A DNA stretch of 64,000 nucleotides from Flavitalea plasmicola (GTDB taxonomy: Bacteria; Bacteroidota; Bacteroidia; Chitinophagales; Chitinophagaceae), in contig NZ_JAUOTO010000005.1 in NCBI RefSeq assembly GCF_030546645.1, positions 62,001-126,000 of the forward strand, written 5' to 3'. The notes under the pieces were generated by a model. The model saw nothing but the letters and a program-made list of their open reading frames with translations, made no database searches and had not been told where the DNA came from. Of the stretch, positions 28,525 through 37,233 are shown piece after piece. The position numbers were made by a program, and so were the translations under genes. Position 1 is the stretch's first letter. Each line of letters begins with the position of its first letter.

Positions 28525-28703
28525 TTTATATTGGGGGTAATTTAAAAATTCACAGACAAATTGCCCATTCAGAATTAGCTATCATTCCAGGTGTACACGG
28601 TGAATATATTGGGGGAATAACAACATTACAAAATGGATCTAACGAATCAAGTTTTGTTATACCAGTGATTGAAAGTTTCCTTAACAAATCATCAATAGAT
28701 TAA
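28525..28703 (+). pseudogene. C-terminal remnant of an alpha/beta hydrolase
   Basis: The frame ending at 28701-28703 reads VYIGGNLKIHRQIAHSE then LAIIPGVHGEYIGGITT and ESFLNKSSID. AIIPGxHGEYIG is the region round the catalytic histidine of small alpha/beta hydrolases. No start codon, nucleophile serine or upstream domain is present, so only the last 60 or so codons survive. It fills most of the gap between the DHFR-like and SnoaL-like genes. Confidence 0.55.
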
Positions 28704-28755
28704 TGATCCGGACTGATATATAAAAGTTAACGGTCGGCAAATTCAAATCCACTAT

Positions 28756-29286
28756 ATGAAAAATATAGCCATCACTCTGTTATTTATAACACAGACTTTC
28801 CTTGTAAAATCGCAGTCCGTCCTGGATTCCGTAAGGCGACTAAATTCAAATGAATTCAGAAATGACATTGCCATACGCGGGTTAATTGACAGTTTTGCAT
28901 ATTACGCGGACAGGACGAAAGCTCAACGGCAGGCGGCTCTTTTTGTTGAAAATGGTACGTTGGAAGTTTATCGGTCAGACCCCGATACAAGTAAGCCTAT
29001 TTTCGTATTGAAAGGGCGCAAAGAATTAGAAAAAGCGTTCAAGGGCCTGGAAAAATACAATATGACGTTTCACCTTAACGGGCAGAACTCGATCAAATTC
29101 GGGGATGATACAACCGGGACTGTCCAATGTCTTGCTCATCATATCTTTTTTGAAGATGGGAAAAGAATATTACTAACCGAAGGTATTCGCTATTATGATA
29201 CTTATACCCGTCAAAATAATCAATGGCTATTTGTAAAAAGAAAGCTAATTATTGATTGGGAAGACAAAAGATTGTCAACACCTTAA
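28756..29286 (+). CDS. Exported SnoaL-like (NTF2 fold) protein
   Basis: Protein of 176 residues with a signal peptide (1-19, ending VKSQ) and a SnoaL/NTF2-like cone domain: IAIRGLIDSFAYYADRTKAQ (start of the long helix), AALFVENGTLEVY, and NMTFHLNGQNSIKFGDDTTG then VQCLAHHIFFEDGKR. Such domains bind small molecules or act as isomerases or hydratases; the role here is unknown. It is a single gene. Confidence 0.75.
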   Translation: MKNIAITLLFITQTFLVKSQSVLDSVRRLNSNEFRNDIAIRGLIDSFAYYADRTKAQRQAALFVENGTLEVYRSDPDTSKPIFVLKGRKELEKAFKGLEKYNMTFHLNGQNSIKFGDDTTGTVQCLAHHIFFEDGKRILLTEGIRYYDTYTRQNNQWLFVKRKLIIDWEDKRLSTP

Positions 29287-29441
29287 ATTCCTATTTAGAT
29301 GAGATGTGATGAGTGTTTTCGACTGGAAAGAAAGGGGGGCATACATAAGGTGTTGAGAAAAATTGCCAATTAAGAGCAAGTATTGCTGGGGTTTCGTCAG
29401 GTTACTGCTGATTTTTACTGAAAAACGGACCTCCACAGGCA

Positions 29442-29990
29442 TCAGCGTGGGGAAAGAAAGGAAAAATATTCGTTGAGTTCACCGAGGTAATCTCCGCTAT
29501 GCACGCTGTTGTAAGTTTTGGCGATAGGCCTGCCTTTGCCTGAGAGGATGAAACCATAGCTGACTGAATCACGGTCGATGATTAGCGGTCCATCTTTACA
29601 GTCTTTAATGCTGACGTATCTTTTGGTAGTTGTCAGGACCTTGATGTCTTTATATCGTTCGTTTTTCTTCATACTGTCTCGGGTGGCACTAATGCCAACA
29701 CCAAAATCAGCGTCTCCATCGCCCGCTTCGTCCTCAGCGTCCTTTTCCAACTCCGCATATCTGGCCTCATCAGGTTGAAGGAAGAGAATAAAGTTTCCGG
29801 TTACGGATAGGGTGTCTCGCAGATGAGATTTCAGGACGACTGGTGAGTCATTTTTAGCGTGAGGGGTCGGACTGCTGACGGTTTTTGTTGTATCTATGAC
29901 AGTGAGGGGTTCAGGAGCAGGTTTATTAGCAGGTGAATGACAACTCATTGAAAGGACAAGGAGGCAGGGCAGGCATTGGTTGATTTTCAT
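29442..29990 (-). CDS. Hypothetical lipoprotein
   Basis: Unrecognised 182-residue protein. A lipoprotein signal (MKINQCLPCLLVLSMSC) places the lipid-modified cysteine at residue 17. A Pro/Thr-rich linker and an acidic stretch (KDAEDEAGDGDADFG) follow. The C-terminal part has a beta pattern (VLTTTKRYVSIKDCKDGPLI). It probably faces the periplasm. No neighbours suggest a function. Confidence 0.6.
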   Translation of the reverse strand: MKINQCLPCLLVLSMSCHSPANKPAPEPLTVIDTTKTVSSPTPHAKNDSPVVLKSHLRDTLSVTGNFILFLQPDEARYAELEKDAEDEAGDGDADFGVGISATRDSMKKNERYKDIKVLTTTKRYVSIKDCKDGPLIIDRDSVSYGFILSGKGRPIAKTYNSVHSGDYLGELNEYFSFLSPR

Positions 29991-30178
29991 ATAGAACTAA
30001 TTGTAATGGGGCGGCTTAAATTTACAAAATTCACTTGTAATTCAAAAATATCGCCAAGGGATATCCTCTATTACAGGAGTGGGGATGGAAATGAAAAAAA
30101 ACCTTCGGAATAAGTCAATCTGAAAGCTTTTAATATTTGAAAAATCTGCCATGGGTGGGCCTAAATCGTCAGTTCGCC

Positions 30179-30823
30179 CTAACTTTTTGTTGCAATAATA
30201 TGCGTTGCTTTTTCTCCGTTTATTTTTTGGACTTGATTGAATCCTAAGGCAGACATATCTATTCCTGAAAATAATTGTTCTCCGCTGCCAAGAAATATCG
30301 GGGAGAAGACCAGGTGCATTTCATTAATATAGCCTGCTTGTAAGAATTGACGGATGGTCGAAACTCCGCCACCAATGCGTATGTCTTTACCATTCGCGAC
30401 CTTTTTGGCCTCTTCCAGGGCGGATTCAATACCACCTGTAATAAAGTGAAATGTTGTTCCACCTTTCATTTTAAGTGGTTCTCTTGCATGATGGGTTAAA
30501 ACAAAGACAGGAACATGATATGGCGGCTCTTCACCCCACCAGCCTTTCCACTCATTATCCGGCCAGGGGCCGCGAACCGGCCCAAACATATTGCGTCCCA
30601 TAATCCACGCGCCAATATTCTCCATTGACTTCTCAGCGAAGTCGTTATCCACTCCCTCAGTTCCGCCCTCTTTGCGGGTCATACGATGAAACATCTTTGT
30701 GGTTACGATCCATGTATGAAGCTCTTCGCCTCCTACGCCGAGTGGATTCTCTAATCCTTGGTCTTGCCCAGCTCCAAATCCATCCAGGGAAACTGAAAAT
30801 GCTGCTACTTTTATCTTGCCCAT
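30179..30823 (-). CDS. Dihydrofolate reductase family (RibD C-terminal fold) protein
   Basis: Second RibD C-terminal/DHFR-fold protein in the window, 214 residues. Signatures are VAAFSVSLDGFGAGQDQG at the N terminus, WIMGRNMFGPVRGPWP in the middle, and DIRIGGGVSTIRQFLQ with INEMHLVFSPIFLGSG near the C terminus. It belongs to a different subgroup from the gene at 27872 (longer, with a GRNMFGPV motif), so the two are not a recent duplication. The GGG-S-TIRQ loop is where NADPH is bound in the family. Substrate is unknown. A 10-bp inverted repeat lies about 80 bases upstream. Confidence 0.87.
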   Translation of the reverse strand: MGKIKVAAFSVSLDGFGAGQDQGLENPLGVGGEELHTWIVTTKMFHRMTRKEGGTEGVDNDFAEKSMENIGAWIMGRNMFGPVRGPWPDNEWKGWWGEEPPYHVPVFVLTHHAREPLKMKGGTTFHFITGGIESALEEAKKVANGKDIRIGGGVSTIRQFLQAGYINEMHLVFSPIFLGSGEQLFSGIDMSALGFNQVQKINGEKATHIIATKS

Positions 30824-30902
30824 GCTTTCATAATTTTAGGTGAACTGACTCCATACAAAGATCGGGAGAAAATCAGATTGGGATAGGGGCTGTATATGAC
30901 AA

Positions 30903-30928
30903 AATTTGGGAAATGGTCTTCCCAAATT
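30903..30928. repeat. 10-bp perfect inverted repeat upstream of a DHFR-like gene
   Basis: AATTTGGGAA and TTCCCAAATT with a six-base spacer. It lies 80 bases before the minus-strand start at 30823 and has no T tail, so an operator is as likely as a hairpin. The gap 30824-31216 otherwise holds only the repeat sequences listed below. Confidence 0.6.
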
Positions 30929-30978
30929 GATATACTTGTTCCAAATCGGACATCAATTCATCTGGCTCTCCCAACCTT

Positions 30979-31027
30979 GGGATCACCGAGCACTGCGTAG
31001 CGTAAAGGCAATCCCGCCCACTCCGCA
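30979..31027 (+). repeat. tRNA-Ser-like repeat, diverged copy D
   Basis: Begins GGGATCACCGAG and ends GGCAATCCCGCCCACTCCGC plus A. Both ends match the family while the middle has drifted. It is directly followed by a second dispersed repeat. Confidence 0.65.
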
Positions 31028-31099
31028 ATTGTTACATGCAAAGGAAATTTTTATTATATAGTGAAGGTAATCTTGGCAGGTGGCAGTTGGAATAATCCC
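31026..31099 (+). repeat. Second dispersed repeat, first copy
   Basis: About 74 bases beginning GCAATTGTTACATGCAAAGG, similar over its whole length to 44701-44774 (GCGATTGTTACACGCAAAGG at its start). It continues immediately from repeat copy D. Confidence 0.65.
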
Positions 31100-31216
31100 T
31101 TCCCCCTCCGCATCTCAAGCCAGCCCTGAAATTGGCGGAGGGCTCCTGGAAATTCCTTATAAAATATATTTAAAACCAAAGGTTATTGAAAGGAATAGGC
31201 AAAATAGAAAAACAGG

Positions 31217-31537
31217 TTATTGCTGCAAGGTAATTTCTCCTACATCAGTAGCCTTCTTTTCTTTGACAACCACTCCTTCCTTTTCAAAATTCTTATAAGG
31301 AGCAATGGCTTCTATCACTAGTTTGTAAGTGCCAGGTTTTACTTCACCAATTTCAAAAGCGCCGTTTTGAACATTAGTTCTCATCGTGTCCATTCCCGAA
31401 ACCACGTAAGCTGAAGTTGCGGCAGCTGAAGGGCTCACTGTTCCTTTGATGGAGCCATTCTTAAAAGTAGTAAAAGCAAATAGAGAAAATGCCATTACTA
31501 AGCTTGCAGCAAGGACTGCTATTTTATTCGTTTTCAT
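31217..31537 (-). CDS. Small exported carboxypeptidase regulatory-like domain protein
   Basis: Protein of 106 residues with a signal peptide (about 1-24) followed by a single carboxypeptidase regulatory-like or transthyretin-like beta-sandwich domain: NGSIKGTVSPSAAATSAYV then GAFEIGEVKPGTYKLVIEA and a final VGEITLQQ. In larger proteins such domains sit at the N terminus of TonB-dependent receptors; here the domain is alone. Function unknown. Confidence 0.8.
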   Translation of the reverse strand: MKTNKIAVLAASLVMAFSLFAFTTFKNGSIKGTVSPSAAATSAYVVSGMDTMRTNVQNGAFEIGEVKPGTYKLVIEAIAPYKNFEKEGVVVKEKKATDVGEITLQQ

Positions 31538-31793
31538 AAAAATGTTTTAAACGTGAGTGAATTAAGTTGACTACTTAAACGTCTAGCCAGCCGCTTATCT
31601 CTACGAAATTCAATAACTATGCCAGCCCCCGGCATAAATGTTTTTACAGTACTAAGGAGCTGTGTGGGGTTTTTAATGCACATTTTGTGCTACAAAATCC
31701 TGTTTCTTCTAAGGCTTTACAGTAGTGGCCAGATTACAGGACATAATGGTACGATATGACGCACATCCATTTGATGAAGGTTACAGGATACTG

Positions 31794-32258
31794 CTATTTG
31801 AAGCCTATGTCCTTTGCCCTAAGTTTCGCTGCTAATCTTCCCATATTCCTTATTCTAATTTTTTGCCCAGGTTTCCAGTTCCCGCCTCCGAAAGGTTGGA
31901 TAAAATTAATATTTCTTAATGCCCTTAAAATATAATGGTAGTCACTATTTCTTATGAAATCACCTGGCACTTCAACATCCCTGCCTTCTACTTCAATTTG
32001 GTTGTATATTCTACTGAATTCCTTCCTTTGCTGTTCTGTAAGCGTAGCTATTGCTTCATCTATTTCATTTAAAATAGGTTTTATGAAAATCTCGCTTGTT
32101 TGCCTGGAGGACGTTAGTTCATATTCTCCGATCTTAATTTTTACCTCAGTGGCATCTTTTGTCAATTTAAGAATATAAGGCCATAATTTATATAAAGCAA
32201 TTAATACGGTAATCGGCCATAAAAGGCTAGCGATTGATTTAATTAGTTCCGGCGTCAT
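31794..32258 (-). CDS. Membrane-anchored protein of unknown function
   Basis: Unrecognised 154-residue protein. One membrane helix near the N terminus (IASLLWPITVLIALYKLWPY) is followed by a charged linker and a soluble helical domain containing IDEAIATLTEQQRKEFSRIY and, at the end, ALRNINFIQPFGGGNWKPG, which has the look of a winged-helix tail. The start at 32258 (MTPELIKS) was chosen because residues upstream of it in the same frame are not protein-like. Confidence 0.6.
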   Translation of the reverse strand: MTPELIKSIASLLWPITVLIALYKLWPYILKLTKDATEVKIKIGEYELTSSRQTSEIFIKPILNEIDEAIATLTEQQRKEFSRIYNQIEVEGRDVEVPGDFIRNSDYHYILRALRNINFIQPFGGGNWKPGQKIRIRNMGRLAAKLRAKDIGFK

Positions 32259-32401
32259 ATGGCTTTCAGCATTTCTTTCCAACCTATGAAAGATTTTTGA
32301 TTTGTGAAACGTGAAAAACACCCGAAATGGAGAAACGTGTATTAAATGACATTTCAGAAAGTCATTGATTCTCAATAGATTTTGATCTGGCTCCCCGCAT
32401 T

Positions 32402-32431
32402 GGGATCAACGGAGTCGTCTGTTGAGGGCCA
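32402..32431 (+). repeat. tRNA-Ser-like repeat, truncated copy E
   Basis: GGGATCAACGGAGTCGTCTG followed by TTGAGGGC matches the first 28-30 bases of copies A-C; the second half is missing. Confidence 0.65.
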
Positions 32432-32535
32432 GAATCGGATCGTGAAGTTCAGCGAAGGGTTAGAAACGGCGGTAGATAAAGCGGAAAGAATGGACGGAAC
32501 TGATGATCGAGTACAATGTCGGTGTTGAATGGTTG

Positions 32536-33300
32536 CTACTGCGAGCAGTCATATTCATAAGTATTCTTAAATACCTGGTTGTTGTACCGGTACGTTGCAG
32601 TTGCGATCTTGCCGGTGTTATCAAAGGTGTAATTATATTCGGAAATGTACGTGCCGGACTGAGACGAACGGAGCAGATGCTTGTTTCGGATAATGACCAT
32701 TCCGTAGTCACCGATACTCTGGAAGCTCTGATAGTCTCCATCGGCGGTGGGTTTGTCGGTATAATAGGTAAAGTTGGTGGTAGAACTCCCGGTCCCGTCG
32801 GTGTAAGTTTTACTGACACAGTCGCCATTTACAAATTTATAGGTGCTGGTTGCGGTACGACGATTGGCTCCTGAAATGTCTGCCTGGACATAGGCGATTG
32901 ATTGCAACAGACCTGCGGCATCATAGGAATAGTTGGAGAGATCATAATAGTCATTGGCGACATAGGTGCGTTTTATCTGTACAGGCATTCCCTTGCCGTT
33001 GATAAGAATAGTATCGGTCGGGCTTTGGAGATTGGTCGGCGTGATCACAATGGCGCTGTCATGATGGATGAAAACCCGCGTGGACGAACCATTCAACGTA
33101 TTGAATTGGGTATAGGCAACCCGGCCATCGTTGTCATAGAAAATCCGGGTAACGGCTGTTTCCATTCCACTGGGAACGAACAGTGTATCATAATTAACAG
33201 CTATCCTGCAGGCATTGGATGTACGGGAATTACCTTTTTTACACCCCAATGTGCAAGCCAGGCAGAATGACAAGAGAAAAAAAGAACGGATAATCGTCAT
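32536..33300 (-). CDS. Hypothetical lipoprotein with beta-repeat (DUF4595-like) body
   Basis: Exported lipoprotein of 254 residues: signal MTIIRSFFLLSFCLACTLGC with lipobox cysteine at residue 20. The mature part is built of YD-like beta hairpins (YDNDGRVAYTQFNTLNGSST, NYSYDAAGLLQSIAYVQ, YNYTFDNTGKIATATYRYN), a pattern found in DUF4595-type Bacteroidota lipoproteins and related to RHS/YD repeats. Function unknown; surface exposure is likely. A single gene without an operon partner. Confidence 0.72.
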   Translation of the reverse strand: MTIIRSFFLLSFCLACTLGCKKGNSRTSNACRIAVNYDTLFVPSGMETAVTRIFYDNDGRVAYTQFNTLNGSSTRVFIHHDSAIVITPTNLQSPTDTILINGKGMPVQIKRTYVANDYYDLSNYSYDAAGLLQSIAYVQADISGANRRTATSTYKFVNGDCVSKTYTDGTGSSTTNFTYYTDKPTADGDYQSFQSIGDYGMVIIRNKHLLRSSQSGTYISEYNYTFDNTGKIATATYRYNNQVFKNTYEYDCSQ

Positions 33301-33524
33301 AAAATGGCCTTTCTTCGAAAGTAGCGGCTATTCATCCGTAAGCGTAAAAGCATTTATCAGATGGCGGGATTGGATGAGCGGCTGACGGCTTAAAGGACGC
33401 TGCGGATGAAGTGAGAAAGTGTAGCGGTGAAAAGACGGGCATTATTTCCAATCATTACCTGGAAATCTTTCCTGATCGCACCGCCATCTCACACTGACCG
33501 GGTTATCTGCAATTGCTGATCGAA

Positions 33525-34079
33525 TTATTTGCAGACACTGATCGAGTTGATTATCTTATTCAACGTATCCTCCGGATATTTTGCGTAGTTCTTGGGGAAT
33601 CTGATCAGGAATTGATACATGAATCCTTTGGAGATAACCAAGCATTTCAACCAGGTGGATAGTTCCGCTGCTCCATTCCAATGACCGGTCATTAAGAACA
33701 CCAGCACATCCTGGCCGTTGATCTTCCGGATCTCGTTCTTTTGTATGGTCCCGTTATAAAAGGATGCTGCCATGGATTCGCCCAATTGTTTTGCTTCATC
33801 CAAGCTAGCCCCTTCCTTTTTCCGCCGGATCATCACGTCGACGCTGTCCTTTTCGTTGTCGTAAACGATTATCTCATAGGCTTTCTCCGCTTTTGGTTCG
33901 GAAGTCCTGGTGAGATTATCCGGCAGGTCGAAAGTGAAACAATTAAAAAAGGTCTGCCGGGAAAGTGTAACCACTTTTTTGTCCGATGTCTGGGCGGATA
34001 CATTCATAGTTTGAAACAATAAAATGAGCGGAAATATCCCTAACAGGCTTTTTCCCGAGCGCATGAAATGTGTTTGCAT
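33525..34079 (-). CDS. Hypothetical exported protein
   Basis: Unrecognised 184-residue protein. A signal sequence covers about residues 1-30 (core GIFPLILLFQTMNVSAQ); the ATG at 34064 (MRSGKSLLG) is an alternative start. The mature domain has an alpha/beta pattern: FTFDLPDNLTRTSEPKAEKA, VDVMIRRKKEGASLDEAKQL, QDVLVFLMTGHWNGAAELS, ending in ISVCK. It resembles small envelope proteins that measure or bind ligands, but no name can be given. Confidence 0.6.
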   Translation of the reverse strand: MQTHFMRSGKSLLGIFPLILLFQTMNVSAQTSDKKVVTLSRQTFFNCFTFDLPDNLTRTSEPKAEKAYEIIVYDNEKDSVDVMIRRKKEGASLDEAKQLGESMAASFYNGTIQKNEIRKINGQDVLVFLMTGHWNGAAELSTWLKCLVISKGFMYQFLIRFPKNYAKYPEDTLNKIINSISVCK

Positions 34080-34242
34080 AAGAATTATACTTGGGTCTTT
34101 TATTTACCTAAGATAGGAACTTTGTTCCTTACTTCAGGGAGCAGGGTTACAATATCCAATGGGGACCCAGAAGCGACTGATAGCGGGTATATTATGATCG
34201 CAAATAAGTGGGAAGCAGGAGAATAATTTCACATTGTGAGCG

Positions 34243-34854
34243 TTACGCCCTTCTGAAGCTGCAGAATGTAAATGATTGTATCGTATGAAACGGCGTTTCA
34301 TGCTTTTCATCAATGCACCTTATTTTTTCAAAAGAAGATTGTAGTATACTTGTTAGCATTCTTTGCGAATATCGTTTTACTGGAAGGCCACTGCATTTTT
34401 CCGGCCCATCTTCTGCAAAAGTTCCTATGATCAATGCTCCGTGTGGTTGAATGCTGTCTTCCATCAGTCGGGTATAGCGCCGAATATTGTCTGGCTGCGT
34501 TACAAAGTGAAAAACTGCCCTGTCATGCCAGCAATCATAATGCCTGGAGGGCAAAAATTCTAATATGTCACCTACTATCCATTGTACACGATCAGCGTCT
34601 TTTCCCAACCGTTCCCGGGCATTTTGGATAGCAGCCGCAGAAATATCCAGGACAGTAATGTCGGTATAACCCTTTTCCAACAGCGTATCCGCCAAACGGC
34701 TGTCTCCACCGCCCACATCAATGATCGCTGCGTTTTTGGGAAGGTTAAGCTCCTCTATAAATGCCACAGAGGTGGCTGGGTATGGCTGAAACCAACTCTT
34801 CTCGTTATCATTCTTATGAGCGAATATCTTGTCCCAATGCATCCGTTTGTTCAT
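34243..34854 (-). CDS. Class I SAM-dependent methyltransferase
   Basis: Rossmann-fold methyltransferase of 203 residues. Motif I (SAM binding) is IIDVGGGDSRLADTLLE, motif II is DITVLDISAAAIQNARERL, and VQWIVGDILEF holds the adenine-binding aspartate. DRAVFHFVTQPDNIRRY follows. The N terminus MHWDKIFAHKNDNEKSWFQ and the HDRAVFHF block are shared with thiopurine/tellurite-resistance-like methyltransferases (TehB type), which may hint at detoxification of a small molecule. It is divergent from a LuxR-type regulator gene with 36 bases between the starts. Confidence 0.88.
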   Translation of the reverse strand: MNKRMHWDKIFAHKNDNEKSWFQPYPATSVAFIEELNLPKNAAIIDVGGGDSRLADTLLEKGYTDITVLDISAAAIQNARERLGKDADRVQWIVGDILEFLPSRHYDCWHDRAVFHFVTQPDNIRRYTRLMEDSIQPHGALIIGTFAEDGPEKCSGLPVKRYSQRMLTSILQSSFEKIRCIDEKHETPFHTIQSFTFCSFRRA

Positions 34855-34890
34855 AAAATCGTAATTTACGGTTATGAAAATACAGCCTGG

Positions 34891-35310
34891 ATGAGAAAAT
34901 ATGCCACTACTGTAAAGATCGCATTATTAACAGCTTCCGCAGTTATTTTGTTTCAGGTAATCAGCCTTTTTGCTGTGTATCAATACATCCGGCTTGACCT
35001 TTACCTTAGTCTGGTTGCCGCCTGTTTTTTGACAACCGGAATGTTAATAGCCCGGCGGCCGTCAGTGGCGCCAGCCCCCAAACCCGTTGACAACCCGGCC
35101 CCCTCTCTCCAAACGCTGCTCACTCAACGGGAACTGCAAATCCTCCAGCTTATCGTCGACGGCAAAACCAACAAAGAAATTGCCGCTGTCCATTTCGTAG
35201 AGGTCAGCACTGTAAAGACCCATATAAATAACATTTACACCAAGCTGGCTGTCACTAATCGCGTTGAAGCACGCCTTAAATATGCCGAAATGGCAGGAAA
35301 GCTGGCGTGA
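34891..35310 (+). CDS. LuxR-type helix-turn-helix protein with two membrane segments
   Basis: Unusual small regulator of 139 residues. Two hydrophobic segments (about residues 8-28 and 34-52, including LTASAVILFQVISLFAVY and LYLSLVAACFLTTGMLI) are followed by a Pro-rich linker and a LuxR/GerE DNA-binding domain (LTQRELQILQLIVDGKTN, EVSTVKTHINNIYTKLAV). It would be a membrane-tethered transcription factor. The start at 34891 (MRKYATTVK) was chosen because upstream residues in frame overlap the divergent methyltransferase gene. The gene two places downstream is also a membrane protein. Confidence 0.82.
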   Translation: MRKYATTVKIALLTASAVILFQVISLFAVYQYIRLDLYLSLVAACFLTTGMLIARRPSVAPAPKPVDNPAPSLQTLLTQRELQILQLIVDGKTNKEIAAVHFVEVSTVKTHINNIYTKLAVTNRVEARLKYAEMAGKLA

Positions 35311-35413
35311 TTATAAAAATCCATCCTTTCTCCACCCCCGGTTTCTTGTTTTTTGATTTCCGAAAGCCCAAATTTGCTGCGGCAATGACATTTCCCTACA
35401 AATCAAATCTTGA

Positions 35414-35941
35414 ATGAAACCTTCCGTAAAAACCGGCTTGTATACCGGCCTGCTTTCCGGCCTTTGGGTCTTATCCTGCTTTACTATTGTGAGCTGGTTT
35501 AACAGTTCTCTGCACCTCGAGATCCCTGCCTGGCGGATCAGGGCGTATTCTGGTTTGTTCAGCATCATCATATTGGTGGTAGGCATTTACCTCGGAATCA
35601 GGGAGGCCAAGCACCAAAACGGCTCGCAAATAACTTACGGCGGCGCTATCAAGACCGGCGTTATTGTCTCGATCATCACGGGGGTATTGGTCGCTTTTTT
35701 CAGCTTTTTGTATTGCACCACCATTAATCCCGGCTATGCCGCCTATATGGAAAAAGAAGCAGAAAAGGCAATGATCGCGGCCCATGACAGCCCCGAAAAA
35801 ATCAGGCAGCAGCTGGACAAAGTAAAACAGGATTTCAGCACCTCATCGCAGGTGCTAATGGCACTGGTTGGGCAAATTGTAATCGGCACTATCAGTTCCC
35901 TAATCATTGGAATGTTCGTTCGAAATAAGAAGCAATCTTAA
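35414..35941 (+). CDS. DUF4199 family membrane protein
   Basis: Bacteroidota-type DUF4199 protein of 175 residues. Four membrane helices are visible (YTGLLSGLWVLSCFTIVSW, SIIILVVGIYLGIREAKH, GAIKTGVIVSIITGVLVAFF, VLMALVGQIVIGTISSLII), with the characteristic GIREAK after helix two and a helical loop before helix four. Function unknown in the whole family. It is followed after 11 bases by the next gene, so the two may be cotranscribed. Confidence 0.85.
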   Translation: MKPSVKTGLYTGLLSGLWVLSCFTIVSWFNSSLHLEIPAWRIRAYSGLFSIIILVVGIYLGIREAKHQNGSQITYGGAIKTGVIVSIITGVLVAFFSFLYCTTINPGYAAYMEKEAEKAMIAAHDSPEKIRQQLDKVKQDFSTSSQVLMALVGQIVIGTISSLIIGMFVRNKKQS

Positions 35942-35952
35942 ATAAGCAAGCA

Positions 35953-36492
35953 ATGAAAATGTCTATTCTAAAGCCGTCTTTGACCGGCATCGTCCTTTGC
36001 CTCTCCGTAGCACTGCAGGCACAGCAATCTGCGTCAGATAATTCAACCTTGAAAAAATTCGCTTTTCTTATTGGTGATTGGGTGGGTGAAGGTAATGGCC
36101 AACCCGGGCAGGGTACAGGCTATTTCAGCATCAAGCCTGATCTGGATGGAAGGATATTGGTAAGAAAAAATCATACGGACTATCCTGCCACTGCGCAAAA
36201 AGCGGCTTTTACGCACGATGACCTGATGATAATATATGCCGACAAACCCGGCGAATTGTCAAAAGCCATTTATACGGACAATGAAGATCATACCATTCAT
36301 TATGCGATCACCTTTTCCGACGATCAAAAAACAATCAGTTTTACCAGTCCTGTGACGGCCGGTGTGCCCACCTTCCGGCTATCCTATACCCAGGTCGATG
36401 CATCTACTTTAACGCTCAAATTTGAAATTGCACCACCGGGCAAACCGGATGTCTTTAATTCCTATCTTGAAGGTAAGGTTCATCGAAAATAA
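35953..36492 (+). CDS. Exported lipocalin-like (DUF1579-type) protein
   Basis: Protein of 179 residues with a signal peptide (about 1-24, ending ALQAQ). The body is a small beta barrel beginning FAFLIGDWVGEGNGQPGQG, the GxW pattern of DUF1579/lipocalin-like domains, followed by DGRILVRKNHTDYPATAQ and DDLMIIYADKPGELSKAIY. A putative ligand-binding barrel; ligand unknown. A distantly similar but cytoplasmic protein occurs at 56351-56812. Confidence 0.68.
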   Translation: MKMSILKPSLTGIVLCLSVALQAQQSASDNSTLKKFAFLIGDWVGEGNGQPGQGTGYFSIKPDLDGRILVRKNHTDYPATAQKAAFTHDDLMIIYADKPGELSKAIYTDNEDHTIHYAITFSDDQKTISFTSPVTAGVPTFRLSYTQVDASTLTLKFEIAPPGKPDVFNSYLEGKVHRK

Positions 36493-36626
36493 TGAGCAAA
36501 AATGCCGCCCAAAGCTGGAAACATGACAAAGAATAAATAGTATCAAAAAGAAAATGGTCCGAGAATTGTGTCGTACGGCCCGCAAGTCTTTTCACTGCAC
36601 CCCGTAGCCATACGGAAAAACCTGGT

Positions 36627-37007
36627 CTACTGGCTGACGTTATTGCCAGATCTCAAACTATCTTCTATACGCAGGCTTTCTTCATGAATGGCGTTCAGCA
36701 GTTTGGTGATAAATTCAGCTGACAACCCTTCTTTTGTACCGGCCTCAATGCTTCTTTTCATGACTTCCTGGAAACGAGCCGGCTGTAACGAGGCGATGTT
36801 GTGCTTTGCCTTATAAATTCCGATCTCCTTTACGGCACGTTCCCGGGCACCCAATGTAGCTATAAGTATTTTATCCAATGAATCGATCTTCCTACGTTGA
36901 ATTTCCATAGGATTGTCTGTGTTTTGCTTTGAATCAGTCTGAGCCTGGCAAGTTGCAAAAACTCCGATAGAAATTACCAGCGACGCCAGTACTTGAATAA
37001 TTTTCAT
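36627..37007 (-). CDS. Exported chorismate mutase-like (AroQ fold) protein
   Basis: Protein of 126 residues with a signal peptide (about 1-22, ending ATCQAQ) and one AroQ-type all-helical chorismate mutase domain. Residues that line up with the active site of the E. coli enzyme include the Arg of IQRRKIDSLDKILIATLG, Arg and Lys of GARERAVKEIGIYKAKHN, and Arg of LQPARFQEVMKR; the last helix has EESLRIE. Chorismate mutase converts chorismate to prephenate for Phe/Tyr synthesis in the cytoplasm, so an exported copy without other pathway genes is puzzling. Confidence 0.75.
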   Translation of the reverse strand: MKIIQVLASLVISIGVFATCQAQTDSKQNTDNPMEIQRRKIDSLDKILIATLGARERAVKEIGIYKAKHNIASLQPARFQEVMKRSIEAGTKEGLSAEFITKLLNAIHEESLRIEDSLRSGNNVSQ

Positions 37008-37233
37008 GGTAATGTGCTTTGATTAATGATAGGTCACAAAGATACAGCTCTATTTTATGCTTACGAATCCCCGCTTTGGGAACTTTCAAGCTCATAATCA
37101 CCGCACTATCAATAGATAGACCTACCTCAGGACCCTTCAAATAGAATTTCATGCCATAGGGAATGCCTGTTATTATCCCGACAGAAAGAAATGTTGGTCG
37201 CGCACAATTAATTCATGGCTTACTCGCCCAATT

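Noticed and set aside
32503-33270. Plus-strand frames opposite the DUF4595-like lipoprotein gene
   Set aside because: The minus-strand gene has a clear lipoprotein signal and repeat pattern; the opposite frames do not.
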